Shown here piece after piece: positions 36,188 through 46,044 of a stretch of DNA of 64,000 bases. This stretch comes from Halalkalibacter sp. APA_J-10(15) (GTDB taxonomy: Bacteria; Bacillota; Bacilli; Bacillales; Bacillaceae_D): assembly GCF_023017105.1 (NCBI RefSeq), contig NZ_JALKEV010000012.1, positions 98,230 through 162,229 of the forward strand. Direction: 5' to 3'. The position numbers and the translations under genes are program-made. Numbering within the stretch: the stretch's first letter is position 1; each line of letters opens with the position of its first letter. The notes below the pieces were generated by a model. That model made no database searches, was not told the DNA's origin, and worked only from the letters and a program-made list of their open reading frames with translations.

Positions 36188-37141
36188 TCATGAATGGGTC
36201 ATTAAAGCTACGAGAATGGACTTCTGAGCATGAAGACGATTTTCAGCTTGATCATAAATAGCTGAATGAGGTCCATCGATTACACCTTCTGAAACCTCTT
36301 CCCCACGATGCGCAGGTAAACAATGCAGAAAGACATAATCATCTTTTGCTAATTCTGCTAATGATTCATCTACTTGATAAGCTAAAAATTTGTTCGTTCG
36401 CTCATCCTGTTCTGCTTCATATCCCATACTTGCCCATACGTCTGTATAAATAGCATCAGCATCACGCACAGCTTCTTTCGGATCATGAGTTTGTGTCAGA
36501 GTGGCACCCGTTTCTTGTGCCGCTTCTTGCGCCTTCGCAAAAATTGCTTGATCAACCTCATAGCCTTCTGGAGTAGCAATCGACACGTCCATCCCAACCT
36601 TCGCCCCAACTGCAAGCAATGAATGAGCAACATTATTGCCATCGCCAATATACGTAAGCTTTAACCCTTTTAATTTCCCTTTATACTCTAAGATTGTCAA
36701 TGCATCTGCCATTGCCTGACACGGATGATAACCATCCGTTAATGCATTAATTACAGGAACGGACGCATGCTCAGCTAGCTCCTCAACAAGTTCATGGGAA
36801 TTCGTACGAATCATAATCGCATCGACATAACGTGAAAGAACATTAGCCGTGTCCTTAATAGGCTCACCTCGACCGATTTGCATATCACGTGGACTTAAAA
36901 ATAAAGCATGTCCACCTAATTGAGTCATTCCAACTTCAAATGAAACGCGCGTTCTTGTCGAAGCATTTTCAAAAATCATTCCTAATGACTTTCCTTTTAG
37001 CAAATCTGATTGCTTTCCATCCTTTGTTTCTTGCTTCAGCATTAATGAATGCTGAAGCAGCTGATCAATTTCTAACGGTGAAAAATCAAGTAATGTTAAA
37101 AAACTTTTTCCACTTAATAATGATAAATCGACATTTGCCAC
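36188..37141 (-). CDS. argF: Ornithine carbamoyltransferase
   Basis: A 317-residue enzyme that makes citrulline from ornithine and carbamoyl phosphate. The carbamoyl-phosphate motif is S-T-R-T-R (F-E-N-A-S-T-R-T-R), and the ornithine-side motif is H-C-L-P with the neighbouring A-H-R-G-E-E-V. It is the last gene of argCJBD-carAB-argF. GTG at 37141 is chosen because AAGGAG lies eight bases upstream; an earlier GTG three codons back overlaps that SD. Confidence 0.96.
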   Translation of the reverse strand: MANVDLSLLSGKSFLTLLDFSPLEIDQLLQHSLMLKQETKDGKQSDLLKGKSLGMIFENASTRTRVSFEVGMTQLGGHALFLSPRDMQIGRGEPIKDTANVLSRYVDAIMIRTNSHELVEELAEHASVPVINALTDGYHPCQAMADALTILEYKGKLKGLKLTYIGDGNNVAHSLLAVGAKVGMDVSIATPEGYEVDQAIFAKAQEAAQETGATLTQTHDPKEAVRDADAIYTDVWASMGYEAEQDERTNKFLAYQVDESLAELAKDDYVFLHCLPAHRGEEVSEGVIDGPHSAIYDQAENRLHAQKSILVALMTHS

Positions 37142-37153
37142 GAAAATCACTCC

Positions 37154-40100
37154 TTAAGAAATCAGGTCTTTTTCTTTAACCCACCAATCCTGAATCGCAT
37201 AATATTGTTGTTTCTGAACAGCCATCGCTTTAATCATCCACTCTAGAGTTGTTAATTCAGAAACAACGGCACAACGTTGCTTTAACGCTTCTTGACGCTT
37301 TTGCTTTCCATCCTTCGTTCCAAGCTTCGGTAAACTAATTAACGCAATAGCATCCTCTCTTTGTACCCATTCAGTAAATGACTCGGATGTAATTGTAAAG
37401 CCTAACTGCTCCAACTCCGTTTGATACGGTGCAAATGCTTCTTCATGCTCCACCTCTACATCAACAAAAATAGAACCCTTTTGCGTAAAGAATTTAGGCT
37501 TTGCTTGTGACCATACGAATGCTTTTAAAAATGCTTCATCTAAACGATCACTCATGCTCATTAATTCGCCTGTCGATTTCATTTCAGCTTCGAGTAACGG
37601 GTCGAGACCAGCAAGCTTTTGATAGGAAAAGACCGGTGCTTTTACCGTATAGAAGTTTGGCTCAAACACCTGACCATCTTGCAAGCTCAATGATTGCAAG
37701 CTTTCACCTAATAACAAGCGAATCGTATGCTTAATAAATGGTTCATTCGAGATTTTACTTAAGATTGGAATTGTCCGTGATGCACGTGGATTAATTTCAA
37801 TAACATATAGGCTTCCTTCATATAGCACAAATTGAATATTAAAGATCCCGGTAAAATTCATGCCTTGAGCAATCTTCTTCGTATAAGAATAAACAAGCTC
37901 CTTCACATTTTCTTTCAAACTAAATGGAGGGACAACAGCCATACTATCACCTGAATGAACACCTGCACGTTCGACATGCTCAAACATACCTGCAATCGTA
38001 ATATCTTTCCCATCTGTTAAGGCATCGATTTCTAACTCTATTCCTGGATAATACGCATCGATTAATAATGGAAAGGAGATCGTTTGGTCTGCATCTTCTA
38101 AATACTCAACAAATTCCGTTTCCGATTCAAATAACATCATTCCTTGCCCACCAATGACGTAAGATGGACGGATTAAAACAGGATAGCCAATGTCATTTGC
38201 CTTATTTAATGCATCCTTCTCTTCATACGCAGTAACACCAGGGATATGGGGAACGTCTACTGACTGCATAAATGAGTAGAAGCGTCCACGATCCTCAAGC
38301 TGATCAATCGTATCTTGGTTCGTCCCATACAGCTTCACACCCGCTTCCTCAAGCCCTTCCACTAATGAAATAGCCGTTTGACCACCAAGCTGGACAATAA
38401 CCCCTTCTACTTGTTCAAGCTCAACAACGTGCAGGACATCCTCTACTGTTAGTGGTTCAAAATATAATCGGTCAGCTGTTGCATAGTCAGTACTCACCGT
38501 CTCAGGATTATTGTTCATCATAATCGCTTCGTAACCTAGCTGATGTAAGCTTTGAATCCCTTGCACCGAACAATAATCAAATTCAATTCCTTGCCCAATC
38601 CGGATTGGACCAGAACCAAGCAAGAGTATTTTTTTCTTATCAGAAGCAGGCTGTACATCTGATTCACCTTGCCAGCTCGAATAGAAGTAAGCCGTTGAAG
38701 CTAAAAACTCCCCTGCACACGTATCAACCATCTTATAGGAAGGCGATAGTGAAAGCTCTTTACGTTTCGAACGAATGTCCTTTTCCTTAATACCCCAAAC
38801 ATTGGCTAGCCATTGATCAGCAAAACCTAATTCTTTTATCTTCTTTAGGAAGCTTGGATCTAATTTAGTAAAGGATGTCGCCTTAATTTCATCCTCAATC
38901 GAGACGAGACGTGCAAATGCATGGAGAAAAAATAAATTAATTTTCGTTTCTGTATGCAGCTGTTCACTACTAACTCCTCGTCTTAATAGTTCCAATAACA
39001 CAAAAAATCGGCGATCATCAGGCTGCTTAGCTAGCTCCCATAGCGCCTCCGTCGATTTTTGTTGAAGAATTGGAACATGTAGACCTTCTACCTTCAACTC
39101 CAATGAACGGACTGCCTTTTGAATTGCGGCTTCCAAATTACGTTCAATCGCCATGACTTCGCCTGTTGCTTTCATTTGTGTACCAAGCTGACGTTCAGCA
39201 TGAACAAACTTATCAAACGGCCAACGAGGAAACTTTACAACAACATAATCAAGAGCTGGCTCAAAGCTCGCATACGTATGTCCCGTTACAGGATTAATTA
39301 ACTCATGCAAATGATACCCCATACTAACCTTTGCTGCCATACGTGCAATCGGATAGCCTGTTGCTTTGGAAGCAAGTGCAGAAGAACGACTCACGCGAGG
39401 ATTGACCTCAATTAAATAATATTGCTTACTGTTAGGATCCAACGCGAATTGGATGTTACATCCACCAACGATGCCTAGTGCACGGATGATTTTAATCGAT
39501 ACCGTTCGTAACATTTGATATTCCACATCAGATAAGGTTTGCGAAGGTGCTACGACAATCGAATCCCCCGTGTGCACACCAACTGGATCAATATTCTCCA
39601 TATTACAAACGGTGATACACGTGTCATTACTATCACGCATCACTTCATATTCAATTTCTTTAAAGCCAGCAATACTCTTTTCGACTAAGCATTGACTTAT
39701 CGGACTAAGCGATAGGCCTGCTTTAATAATTCTTTTTAGCTCTGTCTCTGAATCAGCAATACCGCCACCTGCTCCTCCTAATGTGTAAGCAGGTCGAACG
39801 ATAATCGGGTAACCAACTTCCGCTGCAAAGCTTAAAGCCGCCTCCTCAGTCGTCACAATATCACTATCTGGAACAGGCTCATTTAGCTCTTGCATTAACG
39901 CTCTAAATGCTTCTCGGTCTTCGCCTTTTCGAATCGAATCAATCGGTGTACCAAGTAACTCAACATCATATTTTTCTAGCAAACCATGATCATATAGATC
40001 CATTGCAAGGTTTAAGCCCGTTTGACCACCTAACGTTGCTAGGATACCATCAGGCTTTTCCTTCTGTAAAATGGCTTCCACACTGTCAACGGTTAATGGT

Positions 40101-40300
40101 TCAAAGTAAACACGATCCGCACAAGATTCATCTGTCATCACAGTTGCTGGATTGTTATTGATGAGAACGACTTCGACTCCCTCTTCCTTTAACGCTAAAC
40201 AAGCTTGAGTTCCTGCATAATCAAATTCGGCTGCTTGCCCAATGACAATCGGGCCTGAACCAATGACGAGTACTTTTTTAATATGTGTATATTTAGGCAT
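37154..40300 (-). CDS. carB: Carbamoyl-phosphate synthase large subunit, arginine-specific
   Basis: A 1048-residue protein with two homologous ATP-grasp halves: V-L-V-I-G-S-G-P-I-V-I-G-Q-A-A-E-F-D near the start and I-L-L-L-G-S-G-P-I-R-I-G-Q-G-I-E-F-D near 555. It makes carbamoyl phosphate from bicarbonate, ATP and ammonia tunnelled from CarA. Bacilli keep a separate pyrimidine set (pyrAA/AB); the arginine operon context marks this as the arginine form. ATG at 40300 has AAGGGAGAGAG and overlaps the carA stop by 8 bp. Confidence 0.96.
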   Translation of the reverse strand: MPKYTHIKKVLVIGSGPIVIGQAAEFDYAGTQACLALKEEGVEVVLINNNPATVMTDESCADRVYFEPLTVDSVEAILQKEKPDGILATLGGQTGLNLAMDLYDHGLLEKYDVELLGTPIDSIRKGEDREAFRALMQELNEPVPDSDIVTTEEAALSFAAEVGYPIIVRPAYTLGGAGGGIADSETELKRIIKAGLSLSPISQCLVEKSIAGFKEIEYEVMRDSNDTCITVCNMENIDPVGVHTGDSIVVAPSQTLSDVEYQMLRTVSIKIIRALGIVGGCNIQFALDPNSKQYYLIEVNPRVSRSSALASKATGYPIARMAAKVSMGYHLHELINPVTGHTYASFEPALDYVVVKFPRWPFDKFVHAERQLGTQMKATGEVMAIERNLEAAIQKAVRSLELKVEGLHVPILQQKSTEALWELAKQPDDRRFFVLLELLRRGVSSEQLHTETKINLFFLHAFARLVSIEDEIKATSFTKLDPSFLKKIKELGFADQWLANVWGIKEKDIRSKRKELSLSPSYKMVDTCAGEFLASTAYFYSSWQGESDVQPASDKKKILLLGSGPIRIGQGIEFDYCSVQGIQSLHQLGYEAIMMNNNPETVSTDYATADRLYFEPLTVEDVLHVVELEQVEGVIVQLGGQTAISLVEGLEEAGVKLYGTNQDTIDQLEDRGRFYSFMQSVDVPHIPGVTAYEEKDALNKANDIGYPVLIRPSYVIGGQGMMLFESETEFVEYLEDADQTISFPLLIDAYYPGIELEIDALTDGKDITIAGMFEHVERAGVHSGDSMAVVPPFSLKENVKELVYSYTKKIAQGMNFTGIFNIQFVLYEGSLYVIEINPRASRTIPILSKISNEPFIKHTIRLLLGESLQSLSLQDGQVFEPNFYTVKAPVFSYQKLAGLDPLLEAEMKSTGELMSMSDRLDEAFLKAFVWSQAKPKFFTQKGSIFVDVEVEHEEAFAPYQTELEQLGFTITSESFTEWVQREDAIALISLPKLGTKDGKQKRQEALKQRCAVVSELTTLEWMIKAMAVQKQQYYAIQDWWVKEKDLIS

Positions 40301-41372
40301 AAGCTTTCTCTCTCCCTTTATGTTGAAGCATTCCGATAAATACTTGAAAGAGCTGATCACTATCAGACGGACCAGGATGTGCTTCTGGATGGAATTGTAC
40401 TGTGAAAATCGGATAAACGGTATGACTTAGCCCTTCAATCGAGCGATCATTGATGTTCATGTAACGTGCCTTGAAGCCCGTATTGACTAACGAATCCTCC
40501 TGTACGACGTAACTATGGTTTTGTGAAGTCAAATATACTTGCTTCGTTTCTAAATCAATAACAGGCTGATTCGCACCACGATGACCAAATATTAATTTTT
40601 CCGTATTAGCACCAAACGCTAAGGCAAGCAGCTGGTGTCCAAGACAAATCCCCATCGTTGGATACGTTTTTGCGACTTGCTTAATCGATGGGAGTAGCTC
40701 TTGTACACGCTTTGGATTTCCTGGGCCATTGGAATATAGGACGCCATCTGGTTTGAGCTGATCGATTTCTTCAGATGTCGTATCAAAAGGGACCACTGTT
40801 ACTCGACAACCATGTGCGGCAAGTGCATTAACAATGGATTTTTTATAGCCAAAATCGACAACGACAATGTGATTCTCTCCACTTCCATATGTTTCATGTT
40901 CTTTAATCGACACATCGGGAATGACATCCATATGCTCCAAGGAAATATAATCATCAAATTGTACATTCTCTGGTTTAGTCGTCAAAATTGCGCGCATATC
41001 TCCATGCTCTCGAATTTGTTTCACAATCGCTCTCGTATCAACATCAGCTAATAACGGAATAGAATGATCTTGACAATATTCAGTTAATGATTTCTCTGAT
41101 TCATAATGATAACCAGCATCTGACAACGTCCGAACAATCACCGCTTCAACTTGTGGACAACCACTTTCAAAATCGTTCGCATTGATTCCGTAGTTCCCAA
41201 TTAACGGATACGTAAATACAACCATCTGTCCCTTGAAGGAAGGATCTGTCATTACCTCTTGATATCCTGTCATTCCAGTAAAGAATACTATTTCTGCATG
41301 CACATCTTCTTGTTGACCTTGAAGGGTGCCTTCAAATATCGCTCCATTTTCTAATACAATATACCCTTTCAT
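40293..41372 (-). CDS. carA: Carbamoyl-phosphate synthase small subunit (glutaminase), arginine-specific
   Basis: A 359-residue class I glutamine amidotransferase subunit. The catalytic Cys is in G-I-C-L-G-H-Q, and the His/Glu pair in H-P-E-A-H-P-G-P near the C-terminus. It frees ammonia from glutamine for CarB. ATG at 41372 has GGTGGAG directly upstream; the longer frame upstream has no SD. It is separated from argD by 96 bp that hold a hairpin and an ARG-box-like sequence. Confidence 0.96.
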   Translation of the reverse strand: MKGYIVLENGAIFEGTLQGQQEDVHAEIVFFTGMTGYQEVMTDPSFKGQMVVFTYPLIGNYGINANDFESGCPQVEAVIVRTLSDAGYHYESEKSLTEYCQDHSIPLLADVDTRAIVKQIREHGDMRAILTTKPENVQFDDYISLEHMDVIPDVSIKEHETYGSGENHIVVVDFGYKKSIVNALAAHGCRVTVVPFDTTSEEIDQLKPDGVLYSNGPGNPKRVQELLPSIKQVAKTYPTMGICLGHQLLALAFGANTEKLIFGHRGANQPVIDLETKQVYLTSQNHSYVVQEDSLVNTGFKARYMNINDRSIEGLSHTVYPIFTVQFHPEAHPGPSDSDQLFQVFIGMLQHKGREKAYA

Positions 41373-41411
41373 TTCTCCACCCCACAAACGAATACTTATA
41401 CTGTCGTACTG

Positions 41412-41458
41412 ATTTTTATACATTTTAACTTTTAAATCAGGGTGTCATTGTGACACCC
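41412..41458 (-). promoter_or_regulatory. Hairpin and ARG-box-like site between argD and carA
   Basis: Stem GGGTGTCA / TGACACCC (41440-41458) and, downstream, the 12-mer ATGTATAAAAAT (41412-41423, minus strand), identical to a 12-mer in the argC operator. It may be an internal regulatory point that sets carAB-argF apart from argCJBD. No convincing -35 box was seen. Confidence 0.4.
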
Positions 41459-41468
41459 ATATTTCAAT

Positions 41469-42635
41469 CTATACATTAACCCTTTGTTTTTCATCGGCTT
41501 CATTCAAAACGGCTACTAACGTTGATACCGCTTGACGAATTTGCTCATTCGTTACGACAAACGGTGGCAGTAAACGAATGACTTTTGCTCCGGCTGGTAA
41601 AACGAGTAGCCCTTGCTTCCGACAAGCATACAACATATCAGCCACTTCAATATTACATTCAATTCCAATCATTAAGCCTTTACCACGAATGTCCTTAACA
41701 ATTCCTAAAGGACTTAACTGATCTTTTAATTCATTCTGCAACAGCTGGCCTTTAACCTGCACTTGAGCAAGCGTCTCTTCTAAGAACACTTCTTGAAGTA
41801 CGGCCTCTGCTGCTGCCATAGCAAGTGGGTTGCCTCCAAAGGTTGAGCCATGACTCCCAGCACCAAAAGCATTCTTTAATGAAGCTTTGCCGACCATAGC
41901 ACCAACAGGGAAACCATTTCCTAACCCTTTAGCAAGAGTGAAAATATCAGGAGATAAATTCCATTGCTCATAGCCAAAAGCCGTCCCTGTTCGTCCTATA
42001 CCCGTCTGAACCTCATCAACAATAAGCAGACAGCCTTTTTCATGGCAAATCGCTTTAAGTTGTTCACTAAAGGACTCATCCATTAAGTGAACGCCGCCTT
42101 CACCTTGGATCACTTCAACCATAATCGCAGCTGTTTCATCTGATACTTCTTGTTGCAAAGCTTTTTCATCATTTAACTCAACATATGAAAAAGAAGAAAG
42201 TAATGGACCAAAGCCTTCTTGTACTTTTTCTTGTCCAGTAGCTGCTAATGTCCCAAGCGTGCGACCATGAAACGATTGCTTCAACGTAACAATATGATGC
42301 TTACCAGTCGCTTTACGTGCAAGCTTAATTGCAGCTTCATTTGCTTCTGCCCCACTATTCGTAAAAAAGACATAATCACCGACACTATGGTTAACAAGGA
42401 GTTGCGCTACTTTTTCTTGGGCTTCAATATGAAACAAGTTCGAAACGTGCCATACTTTATCCAATTGCTTCTTAACAACCTCATTCACTCGTGGATGACA
42501 GTGTCCTAAATTACAAACAGCAATCCCTGCCATAAAATCCAAATATTCCTTATGATTTTGATCTTTTAAAATTGCACCATTGCCTGAATTTGCTTGAATT
42601 TCCCATTTTGCATATGTTGGAAAAAGAGCACTCAT
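41469..42635 (-). CDS. argD: Acetylornithine aminotransferase
   Basis: A 388-residue class III PLP aminotransferase that interconverts N-acetylglutamate semialdehyde and N-acetylornithine. The PLP region shows D-E-V-Q-T-G-I-G-R-T-G and the lysine in A-K-G-L-G-N-G. ATG at 42635 has a strong AAGGAGG SD. Fourth gene of the operon, 17 bp after argB. Confidence 0.96.
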   Translation of the reverse strand: MSALFPTYAKWEIQANSGNGAILKDQNHKEYLDFMAGIAVCNLGHCHPRVNEVVKKQLDKVWHVSNLFHIEAQEKVAQLLVNHSVGDYVFFTNSGAEANEAAIKLARKATGKHHIVTLKQSFHGRTLGTLAATGQEKVQEGFGPLLSSFSYVELNDEKALQQEVSDETAAIMVEVIQGEGGVHLMDESFSEQLKAICHEKGCLLIVDEVQTGIGRTGTAFGYEQWNLSPDIFTLAKGLGNGFPVGAMVGKASLKNAFGAGSHGSTFGGNPLAMAAAEAVLQEVFLEETLAQVQVKGQLLQNELKDQLSPLGIVKDIRGKGLMIGIECNIEVADMLYACRKQGLLVLPAGAKVIRLLPPFVVTNEQIRQAVSTLVAVLNEADEKQRVNV

Positions 42636-42652
42636 TTTGTCATTCCTCCTTT

Positions 42653-43432
42653 TTAAACATGTGTTTGTACGTGTGATTTCGTAATCACAGTACCTTTAAT
42701 CGATCCATCCTCTTGAATCGTCGTATCTTTTCCATTCATAATCATAACAGATTCGACATCCGCTAAGGTTGCGAGTGCTGCATTCACCTTCGGAATCATC
42801 CCGCCATAAATCGTTCCATCGATCACCATCTCTTCAATCTCCTCAGCAACGACTGTTTGCAAGCACTCCCCGTCTTTCAAAATGCCATCAACATCGGTGA
42901 CAAATACGAGTTGATCCGCTTGAAGCGCCTTAGCAATCGCTCCAGCAGCACTGTCAGCATTCACATTATAATGCTTGCCTAATTTGTTGATCCCGATAGG
43001 AGCAATAACCGGAATCATATCCTGTTCTAATAACGAGTTTAATAGACTTGTATTAACAGCAATCGGTTCTCCAACAAAGCCAAGCATTCCTTCGTTAATA
43101 GGCTTTACCTCAATTAACTTAGCGTCACAGCCAGATAGACCGATTGCCAGCCCCCCTGCTAATTGAATATTCGTTACAAGCTGCTTGTTTACCCTCCCAC
43201 AAAGAACCATCTCTGCCGTTTCTAAGACATCTTCAGTTGTTTTTCGTAAGCCATCAACAAACTCAGACTTTATTTCAAGCTTCTGTAGCAATTGATTAAT
43301 CATCGGACCGCCACCGTGTACGACAATTGGATACTTTCCAGAGTTCTTCATTTGTACTACGCTTTTGAAAAAAGCATCTGATAGCTCAGAAATTGTACTG
43401 CCACCACATTTTATGACTACTATATCTTTCAC
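42653..43432 (-). CDS. argB: Acetylglutamate kinase
   Basis: A 259-residue amino-acid kinase that phosphorylates N-acetylglutamate. Motifs are V-I-K-C-G-G-S at the start, V-H-G-G-G-P near 40, N-V-N-A-D and V-T-D-V-D-G. GTG at 43432 is chosen because it gives the family N-terminus (V-K-D-I-V-V-I-K-C-G-G-S) and lies 11 bases after GGAGGAG; upstream ATGs in this frame fall in the argJ tail. Confidence 0.95.
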   Translation of the reverse strand: MKDIVVIKCGGSTISELSDAFFKSVVQMKNSGKYPIVVHGGGPMINQLLQKLEIKSEFVDGLRKTTEDVLETAEMVLCGRVNKQLVTNIQLAGGLAIGLSGCDAKLIEVKPINEGMLGFVGEPIAVNTSLLNSLLEQDMIPVIAPIGINKLGKHYNVNADSAAGAIAKALQADQLVFVTDVDGILKDGECLQTVVAEEIEEMVIDGTIYGGMIPKVNAALATLADVESVMIMNGKDTTIQEDGSIKGTVITKSHVQTHV

Positions 43433-43460
43433 TTTTATGTCATCTCCTCCGATCATTCGC

Positions 43461-44693
43461 TTATGTTCGATAGCCTGCATTAATTCGCACATAATCATAT
43501 GAAAGATCACAACCCCAAGCCTTTCCTTTCCCTTCTCCTACATGCAAATGAACCTCAATCATGATTGTGTCATTCTCTTCCATATAAGCCTTCGCCTCTT
43601 CCTCCGAAAACGTAACAGGCTGACTCTTCTCTAATGTTTGAATAGGACCAATCGCAATATCAATCGTATTAGGATCAATTTCACAGCCACTATAGCCTAT
43701 CGCACAAATAATTCGTCCCCAATTTGCGTCTGTGCCGTAAATCGCCGATTTCACAAGATCCGAACCGACAATTTTCTTTGCTACTTTACTAGCATCCTCA
43801 TCCGTCAGAGCACCGTTCACATGTACTTCGATTAGCTTCGTCGCTCCTTCTCCATCACGAGCAATTTGCTTAGCTAGTGACTGACACGTTAGCTTAAGTG
43901 CTTCATAGAATCCTTCCCAATCTGGATGAGCAGGAGTTAATGGTTCATGTTCGGCTAAGCCTGAAGCCATCACAACAACCATGTCATTGGTCGACGTATC
44001 TCCATCAACTGTAATTTGATTAAATGTTTCGTTCGTAATCGTCGCTAACGCTTGTTGAAGAACCTCTGATTCAATGACAGCATCCGTCGTGACAAATGAG
44101 AGCATCGTGGCCATTTGTGGATTAATCATTCCAGACCCTTTCGCCACTCCGCCTACGGTAATCGTCTCACCATTCACAACCGTTTTAAAACAGGCTTTCT
44201 TGTTAATCGTATCAGTTGTCAAAATCGCTTGATTAAATGCTTCTGCACCATCATTTGTTTGGACTGGCTGTAGCTGCTCAATTCCAGTCAATAACTTATC
44301 CATATCCAAAAATTCACCAATCACACCTGTAGACGTGACAGCTACATGGTGCTCAGCTACATTAAAATGGCTCGCTCCTTGCTTTCTCATTGCATATGCA
44401 TCAGCAAGCCCTCTTTCTCCCGTACATGCATTGGCATTTCCACTATTGACAACAAGTGCCTGGATCTTCCCTTCCTTAGCTAGGCTCTCCTTCGTTACTT
44501 TCAGAGGAGCTGCCTGAATTCGATTTGTTGTATAAACAGCAGCAGATGAAGCAGGAACGGAACAAACAATCGCTCCAAGGTCAAATCGCTTACGCTTCAT
44601 TCCTGTATGAATGCCATTCGCCGCAAATCCCTTGGGAGTGACAATGCTTCCTTGCTCTACTTCTACTACTGAAGTTGTTGCTATATCTTTCAT
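43461..44693 (-). CDS. argJ: Bifunctional ornithine acetyltransferase / N-acetylglutamate synthase
   Basis: A 410-residue proenzyme that recycles the acetyl group between ornithine and glutamate. The self-cleavage and nucleophile site A-T-M-L (Thr at about 193) is intact, preceded by K-G-S-G-M-I-N-P. The mature enzyme is an alpha/beta pair from the one chain. Because ArgJ is present, no argA or argE is needed. ATG at 44693 follows AAAGGTGGAG. Confidence 0.96.
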   Translation of the reverse strand: MKDIATTSVVEVEQGSIVTPKGFAANGIHTGMKRKRFDLGAIVCSVPASSAAVYTTNRIQAAPLKVTKESLAKEGKIQALVVNSGNANACTGERGLADAYAMRKQGASHFNVAEHHVAVTSTGVIGEFLDMDKLLTGIEQLQPVQTNDGAEAFNQAILTTDTINKKACFKTVVNGETITVGGVAKGSGMINPQMATMLSFVTTDAVIESEVLQQALATITNETFNQITVDGDTSTNDMVVVMASGLAEHEPLTPAHPDWEGFYEALKLTCQSLAKQIARDGEGATKLIEVHVNGALTDEDASKVAKKIVGSDLVKSAIYGTDANWGRIICAIGYSGCEIDPNTIDIAIGPIQTLEKSQPVTFSEEEAKAYMEENDTIMIEVHLHVGEGKGKAWGCDLSYDYVRINAGYRT

Positions 44694-44709
44694 GCTGCTC
44701 CACCTTTCT

Positions 44710-45747
44710 CTATGGATACATCGGAACGTTCATTAACGCCGTTCCTTCTTCAAATCCATTCATAACATTAAAATTTTGAATTGCTTGCCCTGCTGCACCT
44801 TTGACAACATTATCGATCACAGATACAACGGTGATACGCCCTGTTCTCGCATCATAAGTTAAGCCAATATCACAAAAGTTGCTTCCATACACTTCTTTTG
44901 TTGCGGGGAATTGTCCTTCTGGCCTAATTCGTACAAAAGGTTCATGAGCATAAGCTGTCTTATACAGATCCTTTAATTCCTTCTCACTCATTTCTCGTTT
45001 TGCCGTCATATACATCGTTGACATAATTCCTCTAACCATCGGAACGAGATGAGGTTGAAAGGTAACGGCATCGACATTTGTGTCCCACTCACGTAATTGC
45101 TGTTCAATTTCTGGTACATGCTTATGTTGGTTAATTTGATATATTTTGAAATTTTCATTCATCTCACTATAATGGGTCAGCATACTAGCTGAACGCCCTG
45201 CTCCCGATGTACCTGACTTCGCATCAACAATAATTGAATGAACGTCAACTAAGCCTTCCTTCACTAGCGGTGCTAATCCTAATAAGGTTGCCGTCGGATA
45301 ACAGCCGGGGTTGGCAATTAACTTCGCCTTAGATATTTGCTCACGGTTCCACTCCGTTAAACCGTATACAGCTTCTTCTAATAAATCCTCTGATGCCGCC
45401 TCACGCTTATACCACTCTGAATACGTTTTGCGACTATTCAAACGTAGATCACCTGATAGATCAATAACTTGACAGTTCGACTCAAGAATCGCCTTCGACC
45501 ATTCGGCAGACACTCCTGGTGGTGTCGCTAAAAAGACTGCATCTACTTCCTCATTCAAGCTTTCAATTGTTAATGATTTTAATGATTTCTCATATACCGA
45601 TGCAAGATGCGGGTACGTCTCATGTATATTCATACCTTCTTTTGATGAACTGTATAATACAACATCTGTTACGTGTGGATGATGGTTTAGTAACCGAAGC
45701 AATTCCGCTCCACCATATCCTGTCGCTCCAATAATACCAACTCTCAT
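44710..45747 (-). CDS. argC: N-acetyl-gamma-glutamyl-phosphate reductase
   Basis: A 345-residue NADPH reductase, first gene of the arginine operon. The nucleotide site is I-G-A-T-G-Y-G-G-A-E and the active-site cysteine lies in A-N-P-G-C-Y-P-T. ATG at 45747 has the family start (M-R-V-G-I-I-G-A-T-G) and a GAGGGAGAG SD; an in-frame ATG 17 codons upstream encodes only a Lys/Glu-rich stretch and overlaps the promoter region. Confidence 0.96.
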   Translation of the reverse strand: MRVGIIGATGYGGAELLRLLNHHPHVTDVVLYSSSKEGMNIHETYPHLASVYEKSLKSLTIESLNEEVDAVFLATPPGVSAEWSKAILESNCQVIDLSGDLRLNSRKTYSEWYKREAASEDLLEEAVYGLTEWNREQISKAKLIANPGCYPTATLLGLAPLVKEGLVDVHSIIVDAKSGTSGAGRSASMLTHYSEMNENFKIYQINQHKHVPEIEQQLREWDTNVDAVTFQPHLVPMVRGIMSTMYMTAKREMSEKELKDLYKTAYAHEPFVRIRPEGQFPATKEVYGSNFCDIGLTYDARTGRITVVSVIDNVVKGAAGQAIQNFNVMNGFEEGTALMNVPMYP

Positions 45748-45796
45748 CCTAATCTCTCCCTCTTTCTGTTTTCTCTCTTCTTTCTTCTTGGTACTC

Positions 45797-45825
45797 ATTA
45801 TATATATGTATAAAAATTAATTCAA
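45797..45825 (-). promoter_or_regulatory. Arginine operon promoter with embedded ARG box
   Basis: Minus strand: TTGAAT (45820-45825), a 17-bp spacer and a perfect TATAAT (45797-45802). The spacer and -35 hold TATGTATAAAAATTAATT (45805-45822, plus-strand reading), which agrees at about 14 of 18 positions with the B. subtilis ArgR/AhrC consensus. Arginine-bound ArgR should block RNA polymerase here. Confidence 0.75.
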
Positions 45826-45931
45826 CTGTATTTTTAAAACTTCTTTATTTTTCTGAAATAACGTATGAATCTGTTTTTAATAAAGTGCCTGCCTCAAGTA
45901 AAAGAAGACACTTTGAAACTTTCACAACAAA

Positions 45932-45975
45932 AATAAGCACGAATGATAAGAGTCTACTTATCATTCGTGCTTATT
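45932..45975. terminator. Perfect 19-bp terminator hairpin
   Basis: Arms AATAAGCACGAATGATAAG and its exact complement, 6-base loop, T-rich on the minus-strand side. It ends the CtaG-Sco transcript and insulates the arginine promoter. Confidence 0.85.
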
Positions 45976-46044
45976 AATATAACTGCATATTATATAGCTT
46001 CCCTTGAACTATTCACACGTGCTGCAAGCCTAGTCATGAATGTC

